Assembly (NCBI GenBank): GCA_016801885.1
Contig: CM028902.1
Span: forward strand, 23,403,580-23,467,579
From: Toxotes chatareus
Taxonomy: Eukaryota > Chordata > Actinopteri > Toxotidae
DNA: 64,000 bases
Reading direction: 5' to 3'
Shown: piece after piece, positions 13,562 to 28,500 of the stretch
Layout of the letters: every line of letters starts with the position of its first letter
Position numbering within the stretch: position 1 is the stretch's first letter
Notes under the pieces: model-generated
Seen by the model: only the letters and a program-made list of their open reading frames with translations
The model's database searches: none
Told to the model about the DNA's origin: nothing
Program-made: the position numbers and the translations under genes

Positions 13562-16500
13562 ATGGCTGACCCCTACCAAAACAACATGTACCAACAACGA
13601 GGGAATGACAGCTACGGGACCTACGGTGAAGGTGGCGGTGATGGATATGGTTACCAAGGAGACTACCCGCCCCAGGAAGAGGACGCAGCGAGTGATGTGA
13701 CCGAAGGACACGATGAAGAGGATCAGATGTACGAAGGAGAATATCAAGGGATACCACATCCTGACGAGGTGAAGGCTGCACAGAGAGCTGCACGGTGAGA
13801 CACAGCGTATTTGTTTTCTGTTCATGTGTAAATGCACCAGAAACAAGTGTAACAGCTGCAGACTATGGTCTCACTTCCTTTGTCCCCTAACTCTGGGCCT
13901 AAATTTTCTGAGACACCAAGCTTTTCAAGGACCCAAGTCACACGTCTCGCACTTGTGTCCAAGCACTGCAGTTCTCAATGTCTTACTGCAGTGTTCTTGC
14001 CTGTGTGTTTGCTGTAGCAGCTATGACAAACAGTATATTCATGCTCAGATTTGTTTTTTAGTAGAGAAATGGGAGCCCGGGAGTCATTGAAACGGTGATG
14101 GACAACATGTGCTAAGTATTTGGTTTAGTTTCCGTCTGTGCTTGTATTAACCCACAGAAACTGAGCTCAGTGCGCTGCTGTTGACATGAGAAGATGAGGT
14201 GACTGAAAAATAAAACACTGGCGTCCATCACAACACTAACCTCATCCACTGTTCCGCTCCCAATGACAGAGAGAGGGTTGATAAAGAGACAGGACCAATA
14301 AAAACTTAATGGATTTTATGATGGTCTATTGGCCCACATTATTATGTATGAAACTTCCAATCATATTTATTTATTAATTAACCCCTGCAGGTTTTTTACT
14401 ATCAGGTTACAAAAACATGACCATGGAATACATTGATGCAAAATGGCAAAGTGTGTCTCCCCAGTGTGTTTAATAGGATGTCTATAGGTCATCAGAAGGA
14501 CATTTAGGTTTGATGGTTGGTTACCATGGTTTCTATTAGTGTCAGTCAGTTTTTGGTCCCTTGATCAAAATTAAAATGAGCAATTTTGTTAGTTAAAGGT
14601 TTTTTAGACAAGACAGTTGAAATATCTTGACAGCCGAAGTAATTAAACAGAAACATATCTGACTGGTCAGATGTACGTGAGAAATCTGTTGACCTGACAA
14701 ACCGGATACAGACGTCTTTCAGTTAGAGCTGTGTAAAAAGAATCGGAGATTATTGACAGTGTCACATGTTCTCACCACTCTTTCTCTTTATGTGTCCCAG
14801 GGCTAAAGCTCGAGCAGCCAGAGATACAGTCTCTGAGCTAGAAGAGTTATCTGAACAATACCAGGACATCATGGAGGACTGTGGCCACGGGAAGTTCCAG
14901 TGGATGCTCTTCATGGTGCTGGGCCTGGCTTTAATGGCCGATGGAGTCGAATGTTTTGTGGTTGCTTTTGTTCTACCATCTGCAGAAAAGGATCTGTGTT
15001 TGTCCAATGCAGAGAAGGGAATGTTGGGTAAGAGCTTTAATGATTAATAGTTGTGAAAAGTGTTGGTAAAGTCTGTGCTGTTGTCCCAAGAAAGGAATGT
15101 GTGTTTGTCCACCAGTCACGCAATGATTCCCACTCCTGACTGTACCCAGAGGTCAGAGGTGAAACAGGCTTTTAGCTGTCAAACACAGGGGGCAGGGGAA
15201 CACTGCTGTTCAGGCTGGTGTCTTGGTTAGAAGTCAATAGTGATGTGAAGTTAGAGAAAACCCATCATTCACCCCATAAGACCATCATGTGATACATAAA
15301 TGAGGCACTTCCATCTCTTCTGTGGTCTCTTTGGGAACATAATCCAGGCAGCAGTTTAAGAGATAACTGGCAAAAAAAAAACAACATGATTATAATTTGT
15401 AGGACACAGCTTTTTAGATTCAGAATAATGCACATTTCCACAGCTTTATTTCCATCAGTAGAACAGTAGAGCCATGTAATTCCCACCACTTGGTTTCACT
15501 TTTCAACAGAAGTGCTCCTCTATTTCACTGAGTGCAGTTTCTTCCACTTTGACTTGAACTTGAACATATGTTGAAAAACCTTCCAGCAGCTTGAAGGGGA
15601 TAATCCCCTCCATCCCTTTTAGGCTTTTAATATGCAGAAGTTGGGTAGTGTGTGTGTCATGTTTTACACATTCCTTCTTGTTGTATTTTTCTGCCAGTCT
15701 CCATGTTTTCTCTTTGCTCTGATGCTCATGTCATTTAAAACCCATCCTCTCCCTCCTGCCATGTTTCCTGCCCGATCTTCCCCCACATCATCAACACCTG
15801 TCTCCAAGTCCCTAATTAGCCCTGTTTTTGTCTTTTTTCTTGTCTGTCTGATTCCTGTTTTTGACTACTTTTTACCAGAGTTTTTTTTTTTTTTGTCTGC
15901 TCTTTTTTCTACTCTCGCCTCCCAGCTTTCCAGAAAAGACTCTGTTAGTCTTTTGGGCCCTGAATTTTTCTGAGCTGTGATAGGGTTCACAGTTAATCCC
16001 AGTAGGAACCAAGTGTAGAATATAAACAGCATACAAAGGAAAAGGAAAGGTTGTCTGTACATAGAATATTTTCGGCTCCTGTTGTCCAGAAAACAGTTTC
16101 ACCCATCAGCCTACATTCACAAATCCTTAATGACAAAGTGAAATGATGTTCTTAGAATTTTTTTCCAAATTTATTAAAAATCAAAAACTTATTTCAGTAT
16201 TTTATCAAAGTCCCTTTGGCAGCAATTACAGCTTTGAGTCTTCTTGGGTGAGTCTGGGTTTGTCTGGCAGATCCTCTCAAACTCTGAGAGATTGGACGGG
16301 AAGCAGCTGTGAACTGTCATCTCCAGGTCTCTCCACAGATGTTCTCTGAGGTTTATGTCTGGGCACAGTCAGAGACGTGTCCTGAAACCTCTCCAGCGTT
16401 GTCTTGGCTGTTTATGCCATTGATGATATTGAGAATAAAAGTTTAGTCAGTCTTACTCTTCCAGTGGAAACATTTAAAGGCTTTAGTTATATATTACAGA

Positions 16501-19500
16501 GTCATAATAGCAAACCAATACACTAATTATTGTACTTAAAAATATCAGCCAAAACAAATCATTGCAACGTTTGTATCATGCTTCATCTAACCAGTAACAC
16601 AATCTTCATTTAGCTGTATTTCCTTTGTTACCAAAATTAATGATAACAACCTGATAGTTCACATCATTTTCAATTCCCTTTGTAGCCTGTGTGGGTTTAA
16701 TCCAAGCAGAGTCAGTCACATGTTTTATACACGAATAAAAAGTTTTATTATCAATATTTTTCAGTGTGAAATGACCAATAACATAAACTGGGTGTTTTGA
16801 TAACATTTAGGAATAGATCGATGGGATAAACACACAAACACACAAACACAAGCAGCGAAGGCAGAGTCGGTGATTTCCTGTAAATTTTTCTGTAAATTAC
16901 TCCTGCAGTGTAATTAGCTAATGGGCTGTGAGGAGACAGGAATGAATCAGCTTGTTGAATGTGTTGGTCTATATACACTGCTTACTGTAAATGTATGCAG
17001 TGTGTGAGTGGGTGTGATCATGTGGTTTTACATGTTTAAGCTGCATGTTCAAAACATGCAGTATCATCGTTCAGTTGAGCAGGAGAGGAGAAGAATGAGG
17101 AAGAGAGGAGTGGTATAGAGAGCACAGCTGAAAAACGAGAAAACGAGAAGAGGGAATAAAAAATGGAAGGAACAGGGAGCTGAGAGCTGCGGCACGGCTG
17201 TTACACTGATCTGCTGGAGATGTCGATGAAAGATTTGAAGAGCTGCTTTCACTGCGCACATTTATATGAGTAACAGAATAACTGATCACAAAGCTTGAGT
17301 CGGCTGTGTGCCACAGCTCGGTTCAGCTGAGAGGGCTGGTGTCACTCATACCATTGAAAATGGTACTGTAGTGTAATTTAAAGAGGGGACCTATGGGCCT
17401 CAGCTGGAAACCAGGAGAGATCATTAGCTGCTACACTACACTGAATTAGCATCTGGTACTTTGTCTTTCCTCGTGTTTATCATCAGCCAGTCTTTCCAAA
17501 GCCGTCTCTCTGCAGACACCTGACTCAGTGGCAGACAGAGTGGTGGGTGTAGCAGAGAAACAAATCTGGGATACTTTCTCTCTTTCTCCCTCTGTTTTTT
17601 TTGTGACCATCTGTCCATCCATGATTTCTATGTCTTCCTCCTCCTTTTCCATCTGTCTGTCCATCTCATTTAATTACTGCAATCAGACAGATGGAGACTC
17701 TGCCTTTGAATTTGTTGCTAACTGTACGCTAATTTGCGAATGAGGGATCGTGGTGCTGAGAAAAAAAAACATATGCTGCATCTTCATCTGAGCTTCACCT
17801 GAGCTCGTACTGTTTTTTCCCTCTATCTAGTCTTTCTCTCTTCATCTCTCTCTCTCCCTCCTACACTATCTTCCTCTCCTCTTTTGTTCACCCTGTCTCA
17901 CGCCTCCTCCATTCTCCCACCTTACCTCAGTGTGGTCCAGAGCAGTGTTTCTGACGAGACTATATATCTGTGTTTATGTTCTGAGTCAGCAGACACAGTC
18001 AGAGTTATTGATACTCAGCCCTGACCTTGGAAAGTGTCGTATAGCATCTCAGTGCTGGTCCTGATTCCAGGGACACAGTTATAGAAAACAGACATTATTC
18101 TTACTGCGGCTGAGCCCAGGGAACTGAATTTTCTCATATTTAAGGTCTTCATGTGCATTTATTTAAAACAATGTGTGTTTTGTACAATATGTGCCGATGG
18201 AGTTTTGTAATTTGAGACCTAATATGATTAGTCATGCAGTCAGCTCTCCCCTGTAGCATGGCCATCTGCATACTGGGGTGTAGTGTTGCCTGCGTGCCAG
18301 GTTCTGGCACCAGTCAGGGTTATACTTGGTGAAGGCAGAAGCACGCTGCTCATGAAGATCTTGAAATCTTAAAAAAAAAAAAAAAAAAGGCCAAAAGGGA
18401 GCTGAGTGTGCTGACATATTTTCTGCCACAAGACCTCAGAGTGCAGAGCTGACGATAGAGAAAAATGAGGGATGGAAAAAGGAAATGACGGGTGTTTGGT
18501 TCACACAGTCCCATCATGCACTGTGAGTGGGGGGTCCCTTTATAAGCTTTGTCCTTTTTGCCCTTTTCAGACTGAGCTTCTAAAAAAGGGCATCATGGTG
18601 GTTTTAGTAAAGACTGTCAAATGTAAAAACTGCCAAAGCTTCAAGATGGATGTGATTCGCCAAATCATTTTTGGGACCACACATTTCCAAAAGCAAAACC
18701 CAGTTTCATGTATGACATTTTCACACTGTATTGTATGATCATTGTTGGTCTAATTGAAATCTAACTGAAGTGTTTTATTGTCTGAAAACACCTGAATAGC
18801 AGGACACAGAAAAACAAACTATTGCTGTTTTAATAAAGAAATTCTTGGCAGAACGTTTGGACAAAAACAGTTTGGGCTTTTCAACTATCCACCCAAATCA
18901 GTCACCTGTACTGTAATATATTTGAGGTTATGTAGAACAGGCCATGCTTTAGCTAAATCGTGCTTCGTGTTATGTACAGGACAACCACAAAACCTAGTTT
19001 TGATAGATAAGGTTTTGAATATTGAAGAGGAGAATCACATCTTTCTCTAAATATTCACTGAGTTGTCGGTGAATATCTGGCTGGGATTATTCAACTCTTA
19101 TGCTTGTTTCCAGTTTACTCCCTGTTTTCGTTTTGTGGTGAAATATAGACAAAATCATTTTCATACAATTTGTATATTACTGCAGCCGACATGCAGCCTG
19201 GATGCAAAACTCTGCTCTTCACCTTGTTTAGTGACCTGAAAAGAAATGATTTATAATTCTCATAAATACCTAATGACTGTATTAATCGATGTGAGCCCAC
19301 AGCTCAAACTCTGTGTCTCCTTCTCTGCAGGCCTGATCGTCTTTGTGAGTATGATGGTGGGAGCTTTCTTGTGGGGTGGCCTGGCAGACAAAGTTGGCCG
19401 TCGGCGCTGTCTGATTGTGGCATTATCCATAAACTGTGTCTTTGCCTTCCTGTCGTCATTCGCCCAAGGCTACGGCTTCTTCCTCTTCTTCAGGCTTCTG

Positions 19501-22500
19501 TCTGGCATCGGGTAACAACCGCAAACACACACTCTTCATTTAGCTGTCAGGTGATAGATCTATTGTTTCCAGGAAAATGAATTCTATAAAACATTACAGC
19601 AAAGTGCATTTTGTAAATGTTTGTAAGGCATTGTGAATCGGATATTAGAAATATGTCATATAAGAAATACTGTGCCACTCAAAGGCTATTGGCAACTTTT
19701 AAGGTGGCATCTTTTCTTGCATGTTAACACTGACACACGTTGACACTGTGAATATATAAATTTCAACCACACTATGTGAACGGTGAACATTGTATTTCCT
19801 CACCTGAACATAAAATGTGGCAGAGTCTTGATCCAATAACACTACACCTGACTGGGTCTATGCCTTCACCTGTTCTATGCGAAACAAATAACCCAAGGAA
19901 AAAGCCAGGTTACACAGTTACAAGTACAAAATGTATTTGTTTACAATGAGTACATAAATTTGCTTATACAGAGGACATCAGTTGAATAGGTGGTCGTTCA
20001 GTGTGGCCTTGGACACAGTTGTGTTCACACTTCTAAAACAATGTGATCAAATGAGGCCCAGATCACCTCAGAATGTGTCAAACACGCCCTCAACGCTTCT
20101 TCGGTTGTAGAAAAACAAGCTTTGTAACCCATTTTTGGGTTTGTTTTATTTTGTTTTTTTCTAGTCAGTGTAAAAACGTGACTCCTCCTCTGGTTTTTAA
20201 AAATCCTTTCCATGAAAAAATAGAGAGCACATGTCCTTGGTGCCCTGATTTTTCCTCTTCTATCCCTCAGAAACTGCCTGGTATGAAGTTGCAGAATAGT
20301 GCTGAGGGCAGTATACTTTCACCTTAAAAGGTTTCTGGGTAGTGGAGTTCATTTTTGATGTCAATTTTCAGCCACCACTATGTAACATTTCCATTTCCAA
20401 GTATCACAAAACGCTTTAAGCCATTAACGTAACTTTTTAATCTGGAGCTCATGCGACAAATCAAGCTCCACACAATCAATGTGCAGTTTGGTCAGTGTTT
20501 TTTTTTTTTTGTTTCTTTTTTTTTGGATTGACACAGCAGAGTGTTCCTCCTCAGAATAACTGTAGTCCACAGGGAGCCACACTGACTTAGAAAATAGGTC
20601 ACATACTGAGCACAGCACAGTCAAAGTGATGCTCAGACACTAAGAGTTTGCACCACAACACTTCTTGCCTCAGAGGTAGGTATAATTTATCGTAATATCT
20701 CTGCTGCAAAAAGATCTGCACCAGCATGTAGCCATATTCATGAGTGTGTTTCTCAACTTTCCTTTCTCATTTTCAGTTTAAGTTTGCTACTAAACGACTC
20801 CTTGGCTCCTGTGGTGGTGTGTTACTTAGGTCTAATCCTTCTGTCAATGCAAGAATGTAGTTTTTAATTATTTTAAAAGGTACACCTTTAATGCATCTGA
20901 AATTTCTTTTTTCACTTGAAGGTAATTTTAGAAAAATGGTTTACAGTGATCATTTTGATTTTGTGGATTTATTTTTAAATGATTAGTTGTAATTACAACT
21001 TTCTCTCTCTCCATACTTTTTCATTCTCTCTCCCTCTCAGCATCGGTGGCAGTGTGCCAATCGTGTACTCGTACTTCTCCGAGTTTCTTCAGATGGACAA
21101 GAGAGGAGAGCATCTGTCCTGGCTGTGCATGTTCTGGATGATTGGTGGGATCTACGCTTCGTTCACTGCCTGGGGCATCATACCCAGATATGGTAAGAAC
21201 TTCGATATGACAGATAACGGACAGTTGAGACAGAATACTGTACATAACTCCTTTAATGCTGCTTGTGAGGAAACTGGGGTCATTGCAAGGTCTAATGTAA
21301 ACTTTTGAGACATTGTACATTATACCTAGAACCACAAAGTACTGCAGCCCATAAATCCTTATCATCACCAGTTTTATGTTTCTGCATCATCAGTTTATAA
21401 AAATATTCTGTACTATTGGCAGTATGAGAGGAGGGAGAGAGACAGCTGCATCTCCTTCCTGCACCTGGTCAGAGGTTGATGGCACCAGTTACCAATTTTA
21501 CCATGTTAGTTTTAATATAAGTGTTTGCTGTACTCTGCATCAGGTAAACATTTGACACACTCCTGTTGCCAAAGAAAACTTCTCACAGGTGCATCTGACT
21601 TTACTTTCATATAGTTAAAAACATAATTTAGAAAACCTGGAAAACTTGCTGCTGTATAAAAAATAATATGTCTTATGTGTGTGACAGGGATCAGGTGACT
21701 GGGGTGTAACATGAGAGGAAAATGATAATGATGACAATAATAGACCTCAGTCACCTGGAGGTGGGGCTTCTGCGACATAAATAATGAAATCTTGACACTT
21801 TTTTGTGAGGTGTGAATCAAATTAGCACAAATAAAAGTATAACTAATTCTCTGAAGCAAATCTGCATTCTTAATGTATGTAGTGTGAACTGTACCAGCGA
21901 AGAGCTTTTTACAGTGTGTGAACAGATGGCAAGTGTATTCTGAAAATCTTCTTCTCAGGTAGTTTGACTTTTTAAAGTGGCTGCGTTCAAGAAACATATG
22001 ATACACTATTCAACTCAAAATATAACGCTGGTGATTTAACATTTTAGTGCTTCAGTTCAATTAAACTGACTCTAAACATGAGGGAAAATCTACAGTTCTA
22101 CTGCAACCGCAGTGAATCAGTCTTTCAGTAAGTCAAACTGTTGTGGTGGGTCTGGATGCTGAGATGTCTTTTGTAATCCTTGTACATACAGACTCTGTGG
22201 GTGTTGCTCGCCATCTGTTGTCCTGTGTGTGAGACACGCACAACGATAAAGATCCAACTTCTCGTCCATTCCTCAGGGAACCTCTCTCAGTGGGAAAAAA
22301 AAAAAAAATCCTGGCCTCCATGATAGGATCACAGACAAAACTGTCTTGGTGAATCTTTCTCGTTCTTTGATCAGCACAGACTCTGTTTTGGTCAGAACAG
22401 ATTCTATATCCACAGAGACCATCCATTAGTTTACAATAACTGATCACAGGTGTGGCTGGTTACTCCGCCATGATTGTCCCCCTCTTCCAGGTGGACATTT

Positions 22501-25500
22501 GAACTCACCACCAGCTATCCCACTGTGTGTGTGTGTGTGTGTGTGTGTGTGAACAGGCTGGGGGTTCAGTATGGGCACAGAGTTCCAGTTCCACAGCTGG
22601 CGGGTGTTTGTCCTGGTTGCGGCTCTTCCTGCGATCACGTCTCTGGTTGGACTCACCTTCATGCCTGAGAGCCCTCGCTTCCTGCTGGAGGTGAGCGCGC
22701 AGACATGTTTACAGTGGACGTTCTGCTCCTACACTTTGTGGATGCAGTGAAGGACAGTTCACAGATCAAATGATTCAGTGGGCTTCATTAGAAAGAAAAT
22801 TTAATTACTTCTGAATTCAGCCAGGAACACGTTTGTATGTGTGTGTGTTGAGCAGAATGGCAAGCATGATGAGGCATGGATGATCCTGAAGCAGGTCCAT
22901 GACACCAACTGGAGGGCCAAGGGACAGCCAGAAAAAGTCTTCACTGTGAGTAAATATCCAAAATGGATGTAACACAATATGATTATTTTCAGATACACAG
23001 AGAACAGATACAAGCAACACAATTTACTACAAACATCGCATCATTTCTTCTTAGACTCAGCTACATGAGTTTAGACGCACACATTACGCATGCACAGCCA
23101 CAACCAGCTGAACACAATCTGAGTTTTTCCTCCTGCATGTTTCACTGCTGCACTACATTTTTCCATACACGGTAGCAACAAGCCTCTGACTGTGCAAATC
23201 TCATTTGTAAATCAATATATTGTATTTTTAGATATCTGAAGAAATGAGGAGCTGACAAGTTCTGACTTGATTTTTTTTATTTTTCCTTGCTTGAGATGAG
23301 GAAAGGAAACAATCAAAAGCCTCCTTTGGGATTTGAGTGAAACCGAGGCACAGGGTGCAGGAGCTGAATTTAAAAAGTGTGAACCAAAAGAACAAAAGCT
23401 CATACACACAAAGGCGTTTGTTACGTTCAGGAGAAGTAACTGACAAAGATCAGATGTTTGATTTTCTCTTATCTTCTCAGGTGACTCACATCAAGACTCC
23501 TAAGACAGCAGAGGATGAGTTTACTGAAATTCAGAGTGCCACAGGAACAGCTCTACAACGATGGGCTGTACGCTCGCTAACACTCTGTAAACTGGTATGT
23601 ATTAACGCTCAGTGGGTAAGACTGTAGTCAGGAAGGACTGAGGCCTCTCAGCAGGTTGGGTGTGGCTTTGTTTTTATACTCATGTACAATGGTAAATTTC
23701 ATATTTGTTAGTTTCATGACCTCTTGGATGGATGAACAATTTCGTAAGTCGTCAGATAAACACAAAGTAACTCATCTCAAAATAAATAGTCATGCTTCAG
23801 ACTGATTTTCTTATTCCTGAAAGCATGAGATAAAACTTTTCGACCCACTGTAACAACATGATTTCAGGCCAGAGTGTGTCTCCTATCTGTATTAATGAAT
23901 ATGTAAACTTACACTTTGCATAGCTGTAAATAATGCCCTTATTTTGGAATCATATTATGAAGAGAGATTCAGTTGCACTAAATCTAGAGCAGCTTAGTCC
24001 TTGGTTCAGTGCTGTGTATGCATTTTTGTTCCAGGTGCTGAAGAACGTGGCGTCTCTCCTGTCTGTAGAGCTGCGGTTTGCTACACTCTTCATGGCCATC
24101 ATCTGGTTCTGCATGGCTTTCAGGTTAGTTCATGATTACACCAACATATGATAAAGGGGTTGCAGTCATTCTGTTTGGGTTGAAGTTGCATTCTGGTTGT
24201 TTGATGTACCTTTTATAGATTCAGTCTTCTTCTGATCTCCATTTTGTCACAGTTACTACGGTCTGTCTGTTTGGTTCCCTGACATGATCAAACACCTTCA
24301 GTATGAGGAGTACAAGTCCAAGGTCATGGTAAGGTCAACAATAATTCATGCAACTTACGGCAGCACTGAAAATTTTATCTTGGTTTGGTCACAGCAAGAG
24401 ATTTTGATCTCTACCGATAAACATGTTCATGTTTGAACTGACAGTTTGGTTTAAATTCCAGCCAAAATCACATCTCATCAGTCACTCTCTTTTTGTTGTT
24501 AAAATAATGTCAACATGTTTTTAAATGTATAATAAAAAGATATATAAATAGAAATATAAGATATATAAATATTAAGAAGAAATAAGAATTGCTCCTTTTT
24601 GTCTGGCTGGAGGGGCGTGTCAGTGTTTGATTGACAGCTGTGTTACACCACAGGTTTACTCGGTAAGAAGGACAGTTACTAAAAGTTCTGTAACTTTACT
24701 AAACTACAGCATCAAGTGTCTCCAAAGTCTGCAGCAGCAGGGATCAGGAGCAATATCCACAGGCTAACAAGCTAACAAACTAACAAGCTAAACATTAGAG
24801 GTCTGATGGACGTGCAGATCATGTCTATATTGCGTCAGTCGGTCCATGACCAGTTCTGGACATTTACACGACGTGCAAACTAGGTCCCAACATGATTAAT
24901 AAATACGAATATAGATTATCTGTGATTGAACATTATTTGTTAGTAATTATTTATTTTTTTGTGTTTTTATTCATTTATTTATTTGGAAATGCAACTTGTT
25001 GGAAATTAGGCTTCAGAAAATGATTTCATGGTACATAAGAGCCTTGATTTTATAACTCTTGTGAGTTCAACCAGTCAACGCCACTCTGATTGGCCGAGGC
25101 AGCACGTCGTCATAACCCAACCAGTAACCCGCACTCTGATTGGCCGAGGCAACACGCCAAGCTTTTGGCGCGATTCTTCGAATTTCATCGACCGTCTCCC
25201 TGTCTCTGATTTCCTCTCTGGGGAAGCAAGTGGCCGTTCGGTTCTGTCCATCGTACATCAAAAATCCACCGTTTTCCACTAAGCTGAAAGTAAGTTGGTC
25301 ATGTGTGTTCATTTTATGTTCATTTATGTACCTGTAGTGTTAGCTGTTCTAGCTTTGTTGGTTTAAACTACCCAAACCTGCTGTGGCTACAGTTGGCATT
25401 GCATGTCATCCCATCTGCTAACGTTAGCTAAACATTGGCCATAGTTAAAATGGAATTGGAATTACTTTTGAAAACGACTGTGCCTAAAAATATTCACATT

Positions 25501-28500
25501 AGCCGAAGCTTTATCGTGAACAAGCATTGTTCGGTCGCTAAGTCACTACTCACTAACCAGAGCTAGGATGGTAGCTAGCCCAAGCTAAATTCGCTAAGCT
25601 AGCGAAAAGAACCAGCTTCGAACTTTATATCTAGCGGCTCCCTCATGGCAGGGAATATGCTTTTTACATGCTAGCGAGCCACGAAGATATAGGCAGGTAG
25701 TGATGTAGATGTATTAATCCAGTATTGGTAGTGGATTTACAGGCAACATATTTTTGCTTACAAATATGGCGACTTGGTGTACGTGTGCTGTCTTTATAGG
25801 TTAAACATAATATTTAAAGTGCATAAGTTAAAAGTGTTAAAAAGTATAAAAATGTAAAATGTGTGTTTTCCCTTGGTTCATGGAAGTTGTATCAGAGTGA
25901 GCGCTCTTTCTGTTAATATTCCAATTCGCATCTTTGCCGCTCCGTTTGGTTGCTTCAGTCAAGAAGTTCGGTCAGTAACAAAGAGATGGGCTCGTAAAGT
26001 TGGTTAATGTGGTTACACACGTTTCAGCCAGGGGACATACAGTCTGTGAGTATTGTGTGTGTAGTTTTCAAAGTGGTATGTTTATTGTGTTGTGTTGTTA
26101 GCATTGTTGAGTGGAGTTTGTTTGCTAGCCGCATGACATTTTGCATAATGTCCTGTTTAATGTATTTATGTAGTCACCGTATTTGTGCCTAAGGGTACGC
26201 GTGGTGAGAGCGGTACAGTATGACTGCAGATTGCCTTTGCATATTTCTAATAACTTGTCTTTTTCTCCTCGTGCAGATGGAGTCATGAAATTTGATGACA
26301 CAGCCATAGAGGACTTCATAAGGATGAAGCAAAGGACCGCAAAGAAGTGGAGGATACACAGTCACTCAGGACTGATTATCCACTGATTATCCATTGTGTT
26401 ATTCAATGTTACAGTTTTATATACAGCTTTTGTACATTGTTGTCTTTTCTGTATTCAGTGTAGTTGTTTCTGGTTGGATTTTACCTTAAAACACATGTAA
26501 TTCAAATATTTTTCACAAAATAATAAAAACAAAGATGGAAATAAATGAGTGCGTATTGAATTGTGATTTGTTTGTAAACCTCTGTGTATAACTGTAGTCC
26601 CATCTGTTTTCAGAACGTGAAGGTCCTGTTTGCTGTACCAGTTAATTTTCCTGTAGCTTTGTTTGGCTCAGCAGCAGGTTTGAACTGGAAATGCATCACA
26701 CCTTTGTATGTGTTTCCAGTTCACCTGCTGCTGAGACAATCAAATGAAGCTATAGGAAGGTTAATTGGAACAGTGTGCCACCTCCTGAAATGGGACTACA
26801 GTTATCCACAGAGTGTAGAAGCAGTATAAAAACGATGTCTAAAATGAGTTTAAATTTGATGTAGAAAAGACGTCCACAACGACCACATTTGGACTACAAT
26901 TAGCCCTTATTCAGAGGTCCTGTGGACGTCAATACTGGACGTTCGGTAGATGTCATCTGGCGTCACAGTCTGCACCTTCAGGGGACCGAAATTGGACATG
27001 CAGAAAAGACGTCCAATGTTGCAAAGCCTGAAGCTGTGGAAAGTTATTAATGTTGTTTTGAATTCTTGCAGGTGTTCCACAGAGAACGAGTGAAGAACGC
27101 CCATTTTAACTTTTCTTTAACGAACCAGATCCACAGAGAAGGAGAATACATCCATGACACGTAAGTCTCACTGCGTCACCACGTGGACACAATTAAAACA
27201 GACAGATTTAATGCAGGTTTTCACGTATGTACATACAGATACTGCATTTGTTTTTTTTTTAGGTTCGATTAAAAATGTGATAAAGCGAAAGTTAAACAGC
27301 TGTGAAAAAAAAAAAACCCCCACCTCCATCTTTATTGACCGCTTCAGATCACAAACAGCTGACAGAGAAATCAGGAACAATGCTTTACTTTTCATCTTCT
27401 TTACAAGCTTGCAGTGTAAAAAGCATAGCTATGAACACATTAAATATAAAGCACTTTCCTGGCATTTTTCTCTATTTACTGCATTTATGATGAATTTAGT
27501 GAAGCTACTGCACCGTCTGTGGCATCTTGGTCTTTTGGTTGAGTTGAAATGTCTGTACCTTTTTACTAAAATATTCTCAGCTGTCTACAGTTATGCGCAG
27601 CAGCACTGACATTAGCTTTTTTGAACAGCAGTGTGAGGACGGGTATAGACACAGTCACAGCCTGGTGTTTAAAGACACCTTTATAATTTGCTGTTGAGAC
27701 TCACCCAGTCGACGCAGGTGTTATTAGGTCTATCTGTCATTTCATTCTCAGTTATGTTGTTATCAGAAACTAGCATGCTGTGTCTTTGTGTATGTGTTAT
27801 GCCCTGGAGCTCATAATGTCTCGCTGCATATGCTAATGGGAAGAACAATAAAACCACTGAATTACATTGTGAAGACAATAAACCTGGAAAGGTTTATGAA
27901 GACTTCACTTTTTTTTTTTTTATCACTGTTTTTGGATACTGTAAACGGTTTCATTTGGTACACATGCATATGCCAGAGGTTTACTATCCATGTAGGTGAA
28001 GACAATAAAGATGCACCCTGCCATTCTGTTACAGCACCTAATAATCCTATAAGTTCCTCTTAGCTCAATGTTTTAAAACTCTGTGCATCAAAGTGCATGC
28101 AGCAGCAGGAGGACAGAGGCCTGAGGTCCCTCCACACACGATCAGCATCTGAGTCACTTTGTGTGAGAGGGAGGAGACTGCACACTGCAGCACCACCTTA
28201 GGTGCTGCATGTTACCGGGGTTTTACAGCTCAACACAGACTTTGACAGATTTTGTCATTGTGGGTTACTGAGTGTAGGTTGCCTGTGTGTATATTCCAGT
28301 CAGTGTACTCCTGTCAATGTATATTCATGAGCACAACGTTTCTCTCAAGGTGAAATATTCAGATTGCCCCACCTCTACAGCTGCATGCACTTTTGCACCC
28401 AGTTGAATCTCAAAATGTTGAGCCGGGAAGAGATTTAGGAACCTGTGGTTGCCATAGCGATCTATAACAAAATGAGGGTGTGTATCTTCGAAGACGCTTC

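Noticed and set aside
15690..15965. C/T-rich stretch in sv2b intron 2 resembling an LTR U3 region
   Set aside because: Some words recall fish gypsy LTRs, but no ends, target duplication or poly(A) signal could be found.
21512..22006. 164-codon minus-strand frame in sv2b intron 4
   Set aside because: Composition and content look random; no motif, antisense within an intron.
27154..27609. 151-codon plus-strand frame starting near the end of sv2b exon 10
   Set aside because: It overlaps the exon only briefly, then runs through AT-rich intron; the true splice donor is GTAAGT at 27161.
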